A DNA stretch of 13,621 nucleotides from Candidatus Thorarchaeota archaeon (GCA_016840385.1 JAEOSL010000095.1:1-13621); one strand, 5' to 3'. Positions 5,286 through 13,621 are shown, counted from the stretch's first letter. The notes: generated by a model from the letters alone, not told the origin. Translations and numbers: made by a program.

Positions 5286-8200
5286 CTAATTGCGTTTCCG
5301 TATTCCATACACAACCATTACTAGAAGTACTGCACCGAAACCTCCGATCAAAAGCAACATGAGCTGTTCATCAAGAGGACCCGGGTCTGTAGTGGTAGTT
5401 GTAGTCGTAGTAGTCGTTGTGGTCGTGACTGGATCTTCACCGACAGTGTACGTAGATTCACCAGATATTGCTTCGTTACCTGCAATATCAACAGCAACAA
5501 TTCTGTAAGTAACAGAAACATCAAGATCATGTGCTGGAATATCACCGGACCAGATATCACCGGATGAGGTCATAGTAACATTCGACCAATCTTCAGAACC
5601 AATCTTGTATTGGAGTGTTGCCTCTGAAACTCCAGATAGGTCTTGAATATTGGCAGATACCGTAACATCATCAACCGCCATTGGATTAGCAGGACTATGC
5701 GAAACTGAAGATATTGTTGGACCTGCTGCATCTGCTACACCATGTGAGATGTAACTAACAAATACAGGATCAACGTATACTGCATAACCATCCCACCACT
5801 TGAAACTCAAAACAGTATAGAACTGTTGTGAGGTGATTGAGAATGTTGTTGCAGAATTACCTCCACCAGACACATAGATTTCACTAAACGTTGAGAGAGG
5901 TACTGTCTGTGCACCTACCGTAGATGCAAAACTACTGTTGAATGCCCAATCATATGGAGCACCACCAAGGCGCATCATCGCAACATCACTAAGACCACTA
6001 GCCATAGTGAAGTTCAATGAAGCCCCTTCCTGATCGTTAGTGACAGTTTGTCCGTCATCATTGATATAGGATGCATTGGCGGTCATTCCACCACTAGTCA
6101 TGATTTCTAGGTCGCTGTAGAATGCAACTGCTAAGCTCATGCCTTCTAGAGGGTTGGTAGCTGATGGGAAGTCCACATCCCACTGTCCAACTCCAATGTC
6201 AAACTTCACTTCTGCGATATTTGAGCCTGTGGCATTTAACATGCCGGTGAAATGAACATCGATTGAGAACTCCTCGGTCAGCACTTCTGATGGTCTTTCC
6301 TCGAAATCCTCAAAGTCAGAACCAACAACTTGGCCCTCGTACCAGTCAAAGTAAGACCTTTCACCGAATGGATAAACCACCCCGGTCACATTTGCAAATG
6401 TGACACCAAAGTCAATGGTTTCGGTGGATCCACGATATTCAGAGCCAGTGGTTGCAAGATTACCCCAACCTTCACCTGGTGTGGTAAAGGTAACGGAATC
6501 TACGTCAACAGGCATCCAGTAATGCGTGATTTCATTATTTATTGTGATATCCATGAAATTATCCAAGCTGGTATCATTCCAGGCGAACATTCCTGCATAC
6601 TGATAGGCAAGATTGACATCCATTAAGTCTGAATGAGTGCCATTACTAACCTCAGTGCTGTAGTGTTCATCAAGTTCCCACCAGAGCCAACTCCATTCTT
6701 GCGAGTTATCTTCAACCCAATCCCAACCCTCATCCTGGGCTTGTGAGAGCATGTCTGAGTATGTTCTGTTTTCGAACATCCAAGAGATGCCCCAGTAACC
6801 AGGTTTTGGATTTCCATAGGAATCGAATAATGTCGCATTGATGATATCATATTCTGCAGGAGTCAGTTTAGTACCGTCAGTATGTGTCCAGATATTCATT
6901 TCGCTCCAATCGTAGGTCCAATTGAAAGTGACCATTCCGGTATAAGAGTTGAGAGAGAACTCATCAGAGAATTGTGTATTATCAGGCTCCCAAAGGATAC
7001 TGACATCCAAGAACTGTTGAGTCACATTGAAGTAATCCGTACTCGAATGAATCTCACGTACGTAGAATTGATCGTCTGTTGTACCTAGATCACCATCTAG
7101 ATCTAGTGCACCAGATAGAGGATCTACAGTCCACACATCATGCTCCCACATTCCGTGAACAGGAGCACCATAGACAATAGCACCCTGAGAACGAATGATA
7201 GTCACAGGAAGTGGAGCATAGTCCAACTTCATGCTGAATCCTTGTGTTCTGAATGCTTCGTAGATTACCTCCTTGGCTCCAGTTGCATTATACTCAACAC
7301 TACTAACATTGAACGCCCAAGATGGGAAGTTATACCTGTAGCTCTCTGGTGTACGTTGCAATTCCACTATTTCGTGTTGAGACCCATTCATTACAGACTG
7401 CAGGAAGAAATAGTCGTGCGGAACGATATTATCTTCCATGTGGCTATCACTATACCACATTGAACCATCCCAATACCAGTAGTCAACGAACTGCTGGAAT
7501 ACAGGATACCACTTTCCTTCAAAGAAGAAGGATCCACTCCAAGGATCGCCAATAGTTTCGTTAAGAACAATGAGCTCTGCAGTAAAGTCCATCCAACCAG
7601 TCCATCTCTGATAAGTTCCATTGATATCAACCATGTAATACTGGTCAATCTCAAAGTCAAACGGATCAGTAGGTAGAGCAATAGGATTATCATGCTTTGA
7701 ATAGAAGAATGTCCCGTTTGCTAGGGTGATGTTAAGGAATGTTGCCTTCCAGGTCTGGTTGTAGAAGTATTCCTCACCAGACATAGTCAGAACATAGTCA
7801 TACATACCTGTACCGTTCCATTCCTGAATCATACTGGTCTGATAGTTTCCGTCGTAGTAACCAGTCTGGAGATCAAACCAACCATCCACAATGAACTCGA
7901 ATGTTGCCAGATCACGATGTCCATAGGCTACTGTCCAATCTTCTTGTTTCACATCAGGAACGAAGATAGTACCATTCGCTACTGTAGTCCATGGTAGATT
8001 CTTCATATAGTCACCATAGTCGTAACTCAACTTAGTGAATGGATCCATGCTCCAATCAGTCAGGTTGTAGACTATACCAGTATCAATCTCATAGACATCG
8101 TACCAATATCCAAACATAGGCTCCCATTCCTGCATCGGTAGCAGAGTAGCCTCATAGGATAATCCATCGACAACTGCATACTCTTTTGCAAAATACCTAT

Positions 8201-11200
8201 CATTCACAAAATCATAGATATTTTCCAGATTATTCAATTCGTGTGGACTCCACATTGGGATTCCTGGTGCTGGTAGTTGGTACTTTAGACCGCTTACCAT
8301 CGTGTAAACATGGGAATTGGTCATAAAGTGCGGGATAAAGAATTGCTGTGACTCGTAAGTCCCAGTCATCAACTCCCACGGCCAGTCAAACTTGTAGAAA
8401 CTTGCGTCTGACACGTTCCAGTATTGATAACCCCACCCAGGACTCTTCCAGAATTCCAATGGCTCATAGGTTCCATTGAGATACATGACATAATGGTCAG
8501 CCCCGATATATTCCGGCCAACCAACCATGTAGAGAGGATTTACTCCATTTGCATAGGTAACATAGGTATGTTCGACCATTGAAGTGTTAACAACTGCATA
8601 AGGAGTGGAGGCATAATTGTTCCAAAATGCAGCTCCATCACCAACAATGAAAGTACCATTTATAGCAATCATGGAATGAAGATCGTCAGTACCAGTGTAC
8701 ATCAAACTATCACCCCAAGCTAGGAACGAAGTATCGCTCTGCGCTGGTAAAGTGATATTATATACAACAGCAATACTACCAGTATATATCTGAATTTCAG
8801 TACCATTAGCAAACTTGATGAAGTAGTCATCCATGCCAGTTTCATAATTGAACTCAGTTCTGACATTTTCTTTCCAGGTCGTTTCCATATCTGTGAAGTA
8901 GTAAGGTTCTAAGTCAATTTCCTCACCATCAATCTCCACGAATGGAACCTTTTCACGTTCATAGAGATCTCCTGTCACATTGTTCCTGAAAATCTCAGCT
9001 CGAATTGGCTCATCCATGTGGAGCTTATCAGTTCCGTTAATGTAACTGTACACAGTATTTTCGTTCCAACCAAGAATTGTGTGCTCGCCCCATCCAGATT
9101 CATAATCTTCGACCCAGGTGAGCTCACCATAGAAGTATTTCCATTCCCACTCAAGCTGTGGTAGTTCCGGTGTTGGCTCGATATCAAAGATTACTCTAAG
9201 GTCGTTTCCAACTAAGTCTCGCATTATATTTGTAACATCAAGCCAGTGAACTGGCATTCTTAGACTAGGTGATTCAAATGAGAGCCAACCAGGAGTCCAA
9301 TCGTTAGCGATAAAGTCCCAGGTCTTTTCTTCCCAGAACCAATCCTCAAACATTATCCATTGAGGTTCCCATCGACCAGGCATAACTTCAACCATGACCC
9401 AATCCCAATGTTCACCAAAAGACCACTGAGTTCGAACGGTTCTGTTATAGACTGCAACATCGACCATACCTTGAGGATCAATACGTATTTGAATCTCAAT
9501 CTCAGACCATTGGTTCCAGTCATTCATTCCATCGAAACCCCAGGTATCTTGGTAAGCCCTCATGAAGAAACCAATACCATCTATGTCTTCAAAGTAGTCA
9601 GCACCACCTTGGAGCCAAGATTTCACCTTAAAGGGTTCACCAACATCAGTTTGGAACATCCAATCTGGTTGATATTGTTCACCCTCATGAGTCAGCGTTA
9701 CAAGTGAAACTGGAGATTCGATTGCTAATTCTCTTAGCAAATCGTACTGTACTGCAAGTTCAGGAGAAGATATTGGTAAACGTGCCTTTGGTGCAAGATT
9801 ACGACCATTGATGTCCAAAATAACTTCCCGAACACTGAGTGGTCTGCTGTCCTCACCCGTGGTTGGAAGCATATCATCTCCAATATGTCCACGGAAGGTC
9901 ACAACAATAGAACCATTAACCCAGTACGACTCGCTTGTGGTTTCATTCACCACAAAAGGTAGAGGAATACTACCATCTACTGGCCAAGGTTCGTACTCAA
10001 ACCATTCATTCCGCTCCCAGTAATCATCCACGAAAGTAAAATTCTGGTAACGATATGCGAGCAAGGTGTCGAATAGTCCGGTTTCAAAGTCGTAAATTAT
10101 TGCAGCCATACCATCAGTCCATCGCCAATGAGTAAAACCACCTTCATCTGTGAAGAGGTATTCTCTTCCAGTATCAAGCCATGTGTATGTTTCTTCAAAA
10201 TGGAAACCTTCTTTCTGAGATGTCCAATTCACTGTCTTTGCTGCATTCCACCAATAAGTTTCAGTGACATTATCATACTCCCAGACTCCTGTAACTTCTT
10301 CGGTTACCATGTATAGACCATATACCCATTGCTGAGTAATAATTTCGCGGGGAATCTCAAATAGTATTGTCGCGTTATCCAAAATAGTGCCGTTGATAAT
10401 TGTTGCAGTCATGTTGAAATCTACACCACGAGTAGCAGAATAGACATGACTTCCATCATCAGATACTCTCTCAAAATCGTAGTATCCACCAACTGCTTGA
10501 TCTACTAAGAAGTCGAATGTAGTTCCAATCATTCTTCCACTCTTGAATTCCTCAAATCTACTCTGTGCGATTGCGTTGAATTGTTGATCTTGGACACCGC
10601 AAGAAACAGTGTAAAATCCTCCAATAGTAGATGAATTGAATCGTACTCGGACATTAGCCCAGTAAGATTCTGCACCCGCAACATATTCTAAGGAAGGATA
10701 ATCTACTTCTAAATAGGGATCAACTGCAGTTCCCCAAATATCTGCTAAGGTGAAACCTGATTCGAGTTCAGGTATACCTTGCGGCCAAATCGCATTAGTG
10801 GAACTATAAGATAGCCAACTATCTCCAGTGATATTGTAATAGACCATCCACATGTTTGGTTGATTATTTGGATTGTAGAATTCTCCTTCACTGCCTGCTA
10901 GTGTAGACATGTTGAAGTACTGCCCCATGAGATATACTCCTACAGGAGTCTGACCTCCTAGAGCGCTGTAAGGAATTTCAATTCTGAAATCGACATATTC
11001 GTCTATAGCAATTGCATCTTGCCAACCTATCAAACTGGAATCAGTTGTATTTCTTGTATGCCAGTTGATTGTTGGTCCAAATCGATAGTGATTATCACTC
11101 CAAGTATTGTTATGCTCTTCGTTGACAGTTCCAAGGTCCCAATCAACCTGAGTATAATTTTCGGGATAATCTGCGATTGTCTGTCGATTATACATAGGAT

Positions 11201-11303
11201 ATGAATATGGATTTGTAAGTGACTCTTCAGTTGATAAATCTGCAACTGGAGGAGTCATGAATAATGATAAGGAAAATAGAACTAGTGCAAATAGTGAGAA
11301 CAT
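5286..11303 (-). CDS. Giant Trp-rich, sequon-rich anchored surface protein; S-layer candidate
   Basis: A 2005-residue secreted protein. The N-terminus is a hydrophobic signal sequence (FSLFALVLFSLSLF, then a cleavage-like TPPVA). The last 25 residues are a membrane helix (about 1981-2001) and basic RKRN. Before it lies a run of 13 threonines (1960-1972), a likely O-glycosylated spacer. Residues about 1855-1955 form an Ig/FN3-like domain (PTISSVSHSP at the start, VDIAGNEA near the end), the only domain I recognise. By hand count there are about 90 Trp (near 4.5%), about 45 N-x-S/T sequons and only one Cys that I could find, besides many Tyr, Asp and Glu. The composition implies an acidic, glycosylated, disulfide-free beta-rich ectodomain. 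An S-layer or adhesive surface role is inferred. The annotated ATG leaves the signal peptide without a charged start; an ACG at 11321 may be the true start. Its own promoter and terminator make it a separate transcript. Confidence 0.85.
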   Translation of the reverse strand: MFSLFALVLFSLSLFMTPPVADLSTEESLTNPYSYPMYNRQTIADYPENYTQVDWDLGTVNEEHNNTWSDNHYRFGPTINWHTRNTTDSSLIGWQDAIAIDEYVDFRIEIPYSALGGQTPVGVYLMGQYFNMSTLAGSEGEFYNPNNQPNMWMVYYNITGDSWLSYSSTNAIWPQGIPELESGFTLADIWGTAVDPYLEVDYPSLEYVAGAESYWANVRVRFNSSTIGGFYTVSCGVQDQQFNAIAQSRFEEFKSGRMIGTTFDFLVDQAVGGYYDFERVSDDGSHVYSATRGVDFNMTATIINGTILDNATILFEIPREIITQQWVYGLYMVTEEVTGVWEYDNVTETYWWNAAKTVNWTSQKEGFHFEETYTWLDTGREYLFTDEGGFTHWRWTDGMAAIIYDFETGLFDTLLAYRYQNFTFVDDYWERNEWFEYEPWPVDGSIPLPFVVNETTSESYWVNGSIVVTFRGHIGDDMLPTTGEDSRPLSVREVILDINGRNLAPKARLPISSPELAVQYDLLRELAIESPVSLVTLTHEGEQYQPDWMFQTDVGEPFKVKSWLQGGADYFEDIDGIGFFMRAYQDTWGFDGMNDWNQWSEIEIQIRIDPQGMVDVAVYNRTVRTQWSFGEHWDWVMVEVMPGRWEPQWIMFEDWFWEEKTWDFIANDWTPGWLSFESPSLRMPVHWLDVTNIMRDLVGNDLRVIFDIEPTPELPQLEWEWKYFYGELTWVEDYESGWGEHTILGWNENTVYSYINGTDKLHMDEPIRAEIFRNNVTGDLYEREKVPFVEIDGEEIDLEPYYFTDMETTWKENVRTEFNYETGMDDYFIKFANGTEIQIYTGSIAVVYNITLPAQSDTSFLAWGDSLMYTGTDDLHSMIAINGTFIVGDGAAFWNNYASTPYAVVNTSMVEHTYVTYANGVNPLYMVGWPEYIGADHYVMYLNGTYEPLEFWKSPGWGYQYWNVSDASFYKFDWPWELMTGTYESQQFFIPHFMTNSHVYTMVSGLKYQLPAPGIPMWSPHELNNLENIYDFVNDRYFAKEYAVVDGLSYEATLLPMQEWEPMFGYWYDVYEIDTGIVYNLTDWSMDPFTKLSYDYGDYMKNLPWTTVANGTIFVPDVKQEDWTVAYGHRDLATFEFIVDGWFDLQTGYYDGNYQTSMIQEWNGTGMYDYVLTMSGEEYFYNQTWKATFLNITLANGTFFYSKHDNPIALPTDPFDFEIDQYYMVDINGTYQRWTGWMDFTAELIVLNETIGDPWSGSFFFEGKWYPVFQQFVDYWYWDGSMWYSDSHMEDNIVPHDYFFLQSVMNGSQHEIVELQRTPESYRYNFPSWAFNVSSVEYNATGAKEVIYEAFRTQGFSMKLDYAPLPVTIIRSQGAIVYGAPVHGMWEHDVWTVDPLSGALDLDGDLGTTDDQFYVREIHSSTDYFNVTQQFLDVSILWEPDNTQFSDEFSLNSYTGMVTFNWTYDWSEMNIWTHTDGTKLTPAEYDIINATLFDSYGNPKPGYWGISWMFENRTYSDMLSQAQDEGWDWVEDNSQEWSWLWWELDEHYSTEVSNGTHSDLMDVNLAYQYAGMFAWNDTSLDNFMDITINNEITHYWMPVDVDSVTFTTPGEGWGNLATTGSEYRGSTETIDFGVTFANVTGVVYPFGERSYFDWYEGQVVGSDFEDFEERPSEVLTEEFSIDVHFTGMLNATGSNIAEVKFDIGVGQWDVDFPSATNPLEGMSLAVAFYSDLEIMTSGGMTANASYINDDGQTVTNDQEGASLNFTMASGLSDVAMMRLGGAPYDWAFNSSFASTVGAQTVPLSTFSEIYVSGGGNSATTFSITSQQFYTVLSFKWWDGYAVYVDPVFVSYISHGVADAAGPTISSVSHSPANPMAVDDVTVSANIQDLSGVSEATLQYKIGSEDWSNVTMTSSGDIWSGDIPAHDLDVSVTYRIVAVDIAGNEAISGESTYTVGEDPVTTTTTTTTTTTTTDPGPLDEQLMLLLIGGFGAVLLVMVVYGIRKRN
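5388..5426 (-). repeat. Threonine-codon run (13 ACN codons)
   Basis: Thirteen consecutive threonine codons encode the spacer between the Ig-like domain and the membrane anchor of the giant protein. All four ACN codons are mixed, so the protein tract is kept while the DNA is not a simple trinucleotide repeat, which suggests selection on the peptide rather than recent slippage. Confidence 0.8.
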
Positions 11304-11318
11304 CTTTGTAATAGGCTT

Positions 11319-11333
11319 CGTGTTTTACACCTC
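11319..11333 (-). promoter_or_regulatory. Shine-Dalgarno GAGGTG positioned for an ACG start codon
   Basis: On the minus strand GAGGTG (11333-11328) matches six bases of the archaeal anti-Shine-Dalgarno. It is 24 bases from the ATG at 11303, too far to help it, but 6 bases from an in-frame ACG at 11321-11319. Starting there would add six residues (MKPITK) in front of the hydrophobic core, giving the signal peptide its missing positive end. An in-frame TAA lies just upstream, so no earlier start exists. Confidence 0.5.
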
Positions 11334-11481
11334 AATGTAATTCTCTTAGCGACCGCAGCTGCTTCAAGCAAGAACACGAACATGCTGTGTCTTCGAAACC
11401 AATCAAGGAATGGTACGTACTGCATCCCTAAACGGTATTATCACTAACAGCGGCGCATTTACACAATTATCTTGTAGATGC

Positions 11482-11489
11482 AATATAAG
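11482..11489 (-). promoter_or_regulatory. Candidate TATA box of the giant surface gene
   Basis: On the minus strand the sequence around 11489-11482 reads CTTATATTG, a moderate TATA match. It predicts a start site near 11457 and a leader of about 130-150 bases. A weaker alternative, GATAATAC at about 11441-11434, would give a leader of about 90 bases. The rest of 11340-11550 shows no gene on either strand and no RNA that I recognise. Confidence 0.35.
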
Positions 11490-11553
11490 CCTACGTCGAT
11501 TGAATTAGACCTACAAAATGAAGAAGAATTCGATTTTCCGAAATAAGAATGGG

Positions 11554-11573
11554 GAGCGGGAGTGACCCCGCTC
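11554..11573 (-). terminator. GC-rich hairpin after the SpoIIM-like gene
   Basis: GAGCGGG (11554-11560) and CCCGCTC (11567-11573) form a perfect 7-base-pair stem with a 6-base loop. It begins about 14 bases after the stop codon of the membrane protein gene on the minus strand. Only short T clusters (ATTCTTATTT) follow, so it is a weaker terminator than the hairpin at 5258, with which it shares the AGCGGG/CCCGCT stem. Confidence 0.55.
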
Positions 11574-11586
11574 TCACTCAATTAAG

Positions 11587-13621
11587 CTATGGCAAGAACA
11601 TGTCACTGATGCGCCAAGTGACAAATGATTCAATCAATGCTGCAAGAATCAGCATAAAGGCAATCAAAGCGAATGTTCTCCAAGTGCGCTTATCACCTAG
11701 CAGTGCTCTAGTTCTCGAGGGTATAGACTCCCAATCCTCAGATTCAACTGTTGGCCACAGATTTTTCCCAATACGAATTGAAGCTGCTGCAGCCACCAAG
11801 AATACTGGAATCTCTATGATTGCATGTGGTAATATTGAGGCTAGGAACCATGCCACATTACCTCCAGTCGGTGGTGGAGCAGTAAGTTGGATGATTGCGA
11901 TACCACCTATTGTAAGAGCAGTAGATAAGACCTCAGATATTGCAAGCGACATCAAGCTGAACTTGATGTAGGTTATGAGGAAATCTTCACCTTCATTCAC
12001 ATGTTTACTAAAGAATATCCTATAGCCAGCCGCGAGGAATAGTGGTACAACGACCAATGCAATCAAGGTGAACTGATCATCATAGACGAAGTATTCGAGT
12101 GCAAACATCATAATGAATAGCGGGAACCAAGTACTTCCGACCCCTCTACCTCGAGCAATATTCACCACCGATACTAACCCAATGAGTAGTATGGGTATTC
12201 CAAAGACAAACAAAGATCGATATCCTAGTTGTGCGGCAAACTCATTTGGTGCAAGGCTGTTGAACAAACCTTGCAATGCATCAAACTGTGTCCAGATGTA
12301 TGTTGCTGCAGCACAAACGACAAGGAGAACAACACTCCAAGTTCCAACCAGTTTCTCTTTGCCTTCCTTCTTCACACCAACAAACCAGAGAACAGCAGAC
12401 CAGAACACAGGTCCTATGATTAGGATCAAAAGCGTTCTGACAATATTGTGTTCAGCAAGAATAGCAAACAGCCCAGTATGGACAAATGGTACAGGCAGGA
12501 GAATCGCTTCAAGTCCATCTGGGTCACCTATCTTAGAAAGAAGTATCTGTAGAGTATTCATTACAAATACAGGATCTGCTAGAGCTAAGATTACTACCCA
12601 GACACCAATTAGGGAAACTGCTAGACCACCAAAGAACATCAAGACTGAATCTATAATGTCCTTTTTGTGAGTGTTAAGCAGCGGGCCTTCCATATCACCC
12701 ATTGTTTCCTTCCACTTCGCACGAAAGTCAAAGAAGTACAAGACAAACAGTGCAGTGAAGACGAACATTGGTAAATTGATAACAAATTGTGAAACCAAAC
12801 GCCAGAAGAAGTCGCTTTCACCCGGTACAACTGGGACAGGAATGATTCTGTTGAAAATGTAACCTGCGTAATTTGTCGACGTTGTGAACGCAGCTAGAAT
12901 ATAGTCAACTCTAACCCATTCCAAATATGTTACAAGAGCCACTGTTGCGCCGGATAGAAATGCAAAGGTCTCTATTCCGCCACCAGTTCTCTTTCGTACC
13001 ATGTGTCCAAATATACCTGTAAATAGCATGAATGCGAATGGAATTCCAAGCATCAGCAAAGTCCAAATTACAGGTGAGAAGAGATCATAGTTATTGAAAG
13101 CCCCTGTGATATCAAATTGCACTGAATTACCCAATTGAGAAGGCACAAAGAATACACCCAGCGTATAGTTGAGTGTTGCTGCAACTATCGCTCCAATGAC
13201 AGCCAGGCTGACAATGAAACCAGTTCCAACACCAGTTACTAGATTCTCCAAGGTTTGTCGAACATTGATGGTGCCTAATTTTGACCTAGCTTGAGTCATT
13301 CCATCGAATAATCTCTTGTAAAAGACCACAGCAAAGTCTTCTGCAATTGGCAAGATCAAGATAGCAAAGATAATTGGTGGAGTAGCGTACAATAGACCGA
13401 AAATATAGTAGCTTGCCACATAACCTGCAACACCAACAATATCTGAACTTAGAAAGGTCCATACCTGAATAACGATTGTGTAAACGGACAATAGGATGTT
13501 CAATCTAAAGAACCATCCAAGTACACCTCTCATCATTTCACTACCAAGATCGCGGTCACCCAAATGCAATCCAGCACCTTTTGCAATTCTGTTTGATGCG
13601 GGATATCCGAATCTATAAATC
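11587..13621 (-). CDS. Polytopic membrane protein with C-terminal SpoIIM-like domain (5' end outside window)
   Basis: A membrane protein of at least 677 residues, open to the window edge. Counted from an internal TTG at 13569, 660 residues follow; the frame continues upstream without a stop for 17 more codons (IYRFGYPASNRIAKGAG), so the start is beyond the window. I count about 13-15 hydrophobic segments. The last 190 residues look like the SpoIIM (DUF95) domain: the helix SILPHAIIEIPVFL with His 582 and Glu 586 matches the PHG...E(I/L)P signature, though here Ala replaces the usual Gly, and the final helix LILAALIESFVTW matches the AA.IE ending. SpoIIM is best known from the bacterial DMP engulfment complex, but archaeal homologues serve membrane functions that are not defined. 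The N-terminal 450 residues are a long extension I cannot name. It is co-directional with the giant surface gene 284 bases away, with a hairpin between them. Confidence 0.75.
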   Translation of the reverse strand, partial: IYRFGYPASNRIAKGAGLHLGDRDLGSEMMRGVLGWFFRLNILLSVYTIVIQVWTFLSSDIVGVAGYVASYYIFGLLYATPPIIFAILILPIAEDFAVVFYKRLFDGMTQARSKLGTINVRQTLENLVTGVGTGFIVSLAVIGAIVAATLNYTLGVFFVPSQLGNSVQFDITGAFNNYDLFSPVIWTLLMLGIPFAFMLFTGIFGHMVRKRTGGGIETFAFLSGATVALVTYLEWVRVDYILAAFTTSTNYAGYIFNRIIPVPVVPGESDFFWRLVSQFVINLPMFVFTALFVLYFFDFRAKWKETMGDMEGPLLNTHKKDIIDSVLMFFGGLAVSLIGVWVVILALADPVFVMNTLQILLSKIGDPDGLEAILLPVPFVHTGLFAILAEHNIVRTLLILIIGPVFWSAVLWFVGVKKEGKEKLVGTWSVVLLVVCAAATYIWTQFDALQGLFNSLAPNEFAAQLGYRSLFVFGIPILLIGLVSVVNIARGRGVGSTWFPLFIMMFALEYFVYDDQFTLIALVVVPLFLAAGYRIFFSKHVNEGEDFLITYIKFSLMSLAISEVLSTALTIGGIAIIQLTAPPPTGGNVAWFLASILPHAIIEIPVFLVAAAASIRIGKNLWPTVESEDWESIPSRTRALLGDKRTWRTFALIAFMLILAALIESFVTWRISDMFLP

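Noticed and set aside
5388..5426. GT-rich repetitive stretch that could suggest a CRISPR or microsatellite
   Set aside because: It is explained by thirteen threonine codons of mixed spelling in frame with the giant gene; there are no spacers.
5286..11303. RHS/YD-repeat toxin identity for the giant protein
   Set aside because: The recurrent NG hairpin pattern is only superficially similar; there is no DPxGR-type core motif, no toxin C-terminus, and the end is a membrane anchor.
11282..11383. Possible upstream ORF of 33 codons in the leader of the giant gene, overlapping its start in another frame
   Set aside because: It begins MFVFLLEAAAVAKR, has no Shine-Dalgarno of its own and no resemblance to known leader peptides; length is within chance.
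11413..11420. Palindrome GTACGTAC in the leader of the giant gene
   Set aside because: Eight bases with no flanking extension or TATA-related position; expected by chance in a window of this size.
12113..12670. Plus-strand open frame of 185 codons opposite the membrane protein gene
   Set aside because: It is antisense to well-formed transmembrane segments and has a low-complexity, charged and Thr/Ser-rich composition typical of a shadow frame.

Overview
The window looks archaeal. Promoters are TATA-type: an identical TATATAATA box precedes three plus-strand genes, and one of these genes appears to be leaderless. A Shine-Dalgarno GAGGTG matching the archaeal 16S tail is present. The large envelope proteins end in a threonine linker or stalk, one membrane helix and a short basic tail, and they are rich in N-glycosylation sequons. 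The style resembles mesophilic Asgard (Thorarchaeota-like) genomes, but that is an inference from general impression; no marker gene here fixes the taxon. I see no rRNA, tRNA, CRISPR, insertion sequence or phage gene.

Layout. At the left, two plus-strand metabolic-type genes lie in tandem, each with its own TATA box: a soluble protein resembling the L-2-amino-thiazoline-4-carboxylate hydrolase family (79-927), and a 378-residue lysine 6-dehydrogenase/saccharopine dehydrogenase-type oxidoreductase (1004-2140). A strong hairpin plus T-rich tract (2174-2214) ends this unit. Converging on it is a minus-strand gene (2226-4439) for a signal-peptide-bearing, C-terminally anchored protein with a complete metzincin zinc motif and Met-turn. 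Its upstream region (4440-4808) is an unusually structured divergent control region, with two perfect inverted repeats and TATA boxes on both strands. It leads rightward to a small YbjN/type III chaperone-like protein (about 4809-5213).

The right 60% is envelope. A 2005-residue, tryptophan- and sequon-rich secreted protein (5286-11303, minus) ends with an Ig/FN3-like domain, a 13-threonine linker and a membrane anchor. Upstream of it on the same strand is a polytopic membrane protein with a C-terminal SpoIIM-like domain (11587 to the window edge). Both minus-strand genes end in GC-rich hairpins sharing the same AGCGGG/CCCGCT stem, so they are probably separate transcripts.

How the genes may work together is inference. 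Three of the six genes encode cell-surface or membrane proteins on the same strand: a candidate S-layer or giant surface glycoprotein, a membrane-tethered metalloprotease facing the same space, and a SpoIIM-type membrane protein. The most distinctive observations are the composition and repeat structure of the giant protein, evidence that it may start at a non-canonical ACG codon, and the symmetric operator-like architecture between 4440 and 4810.
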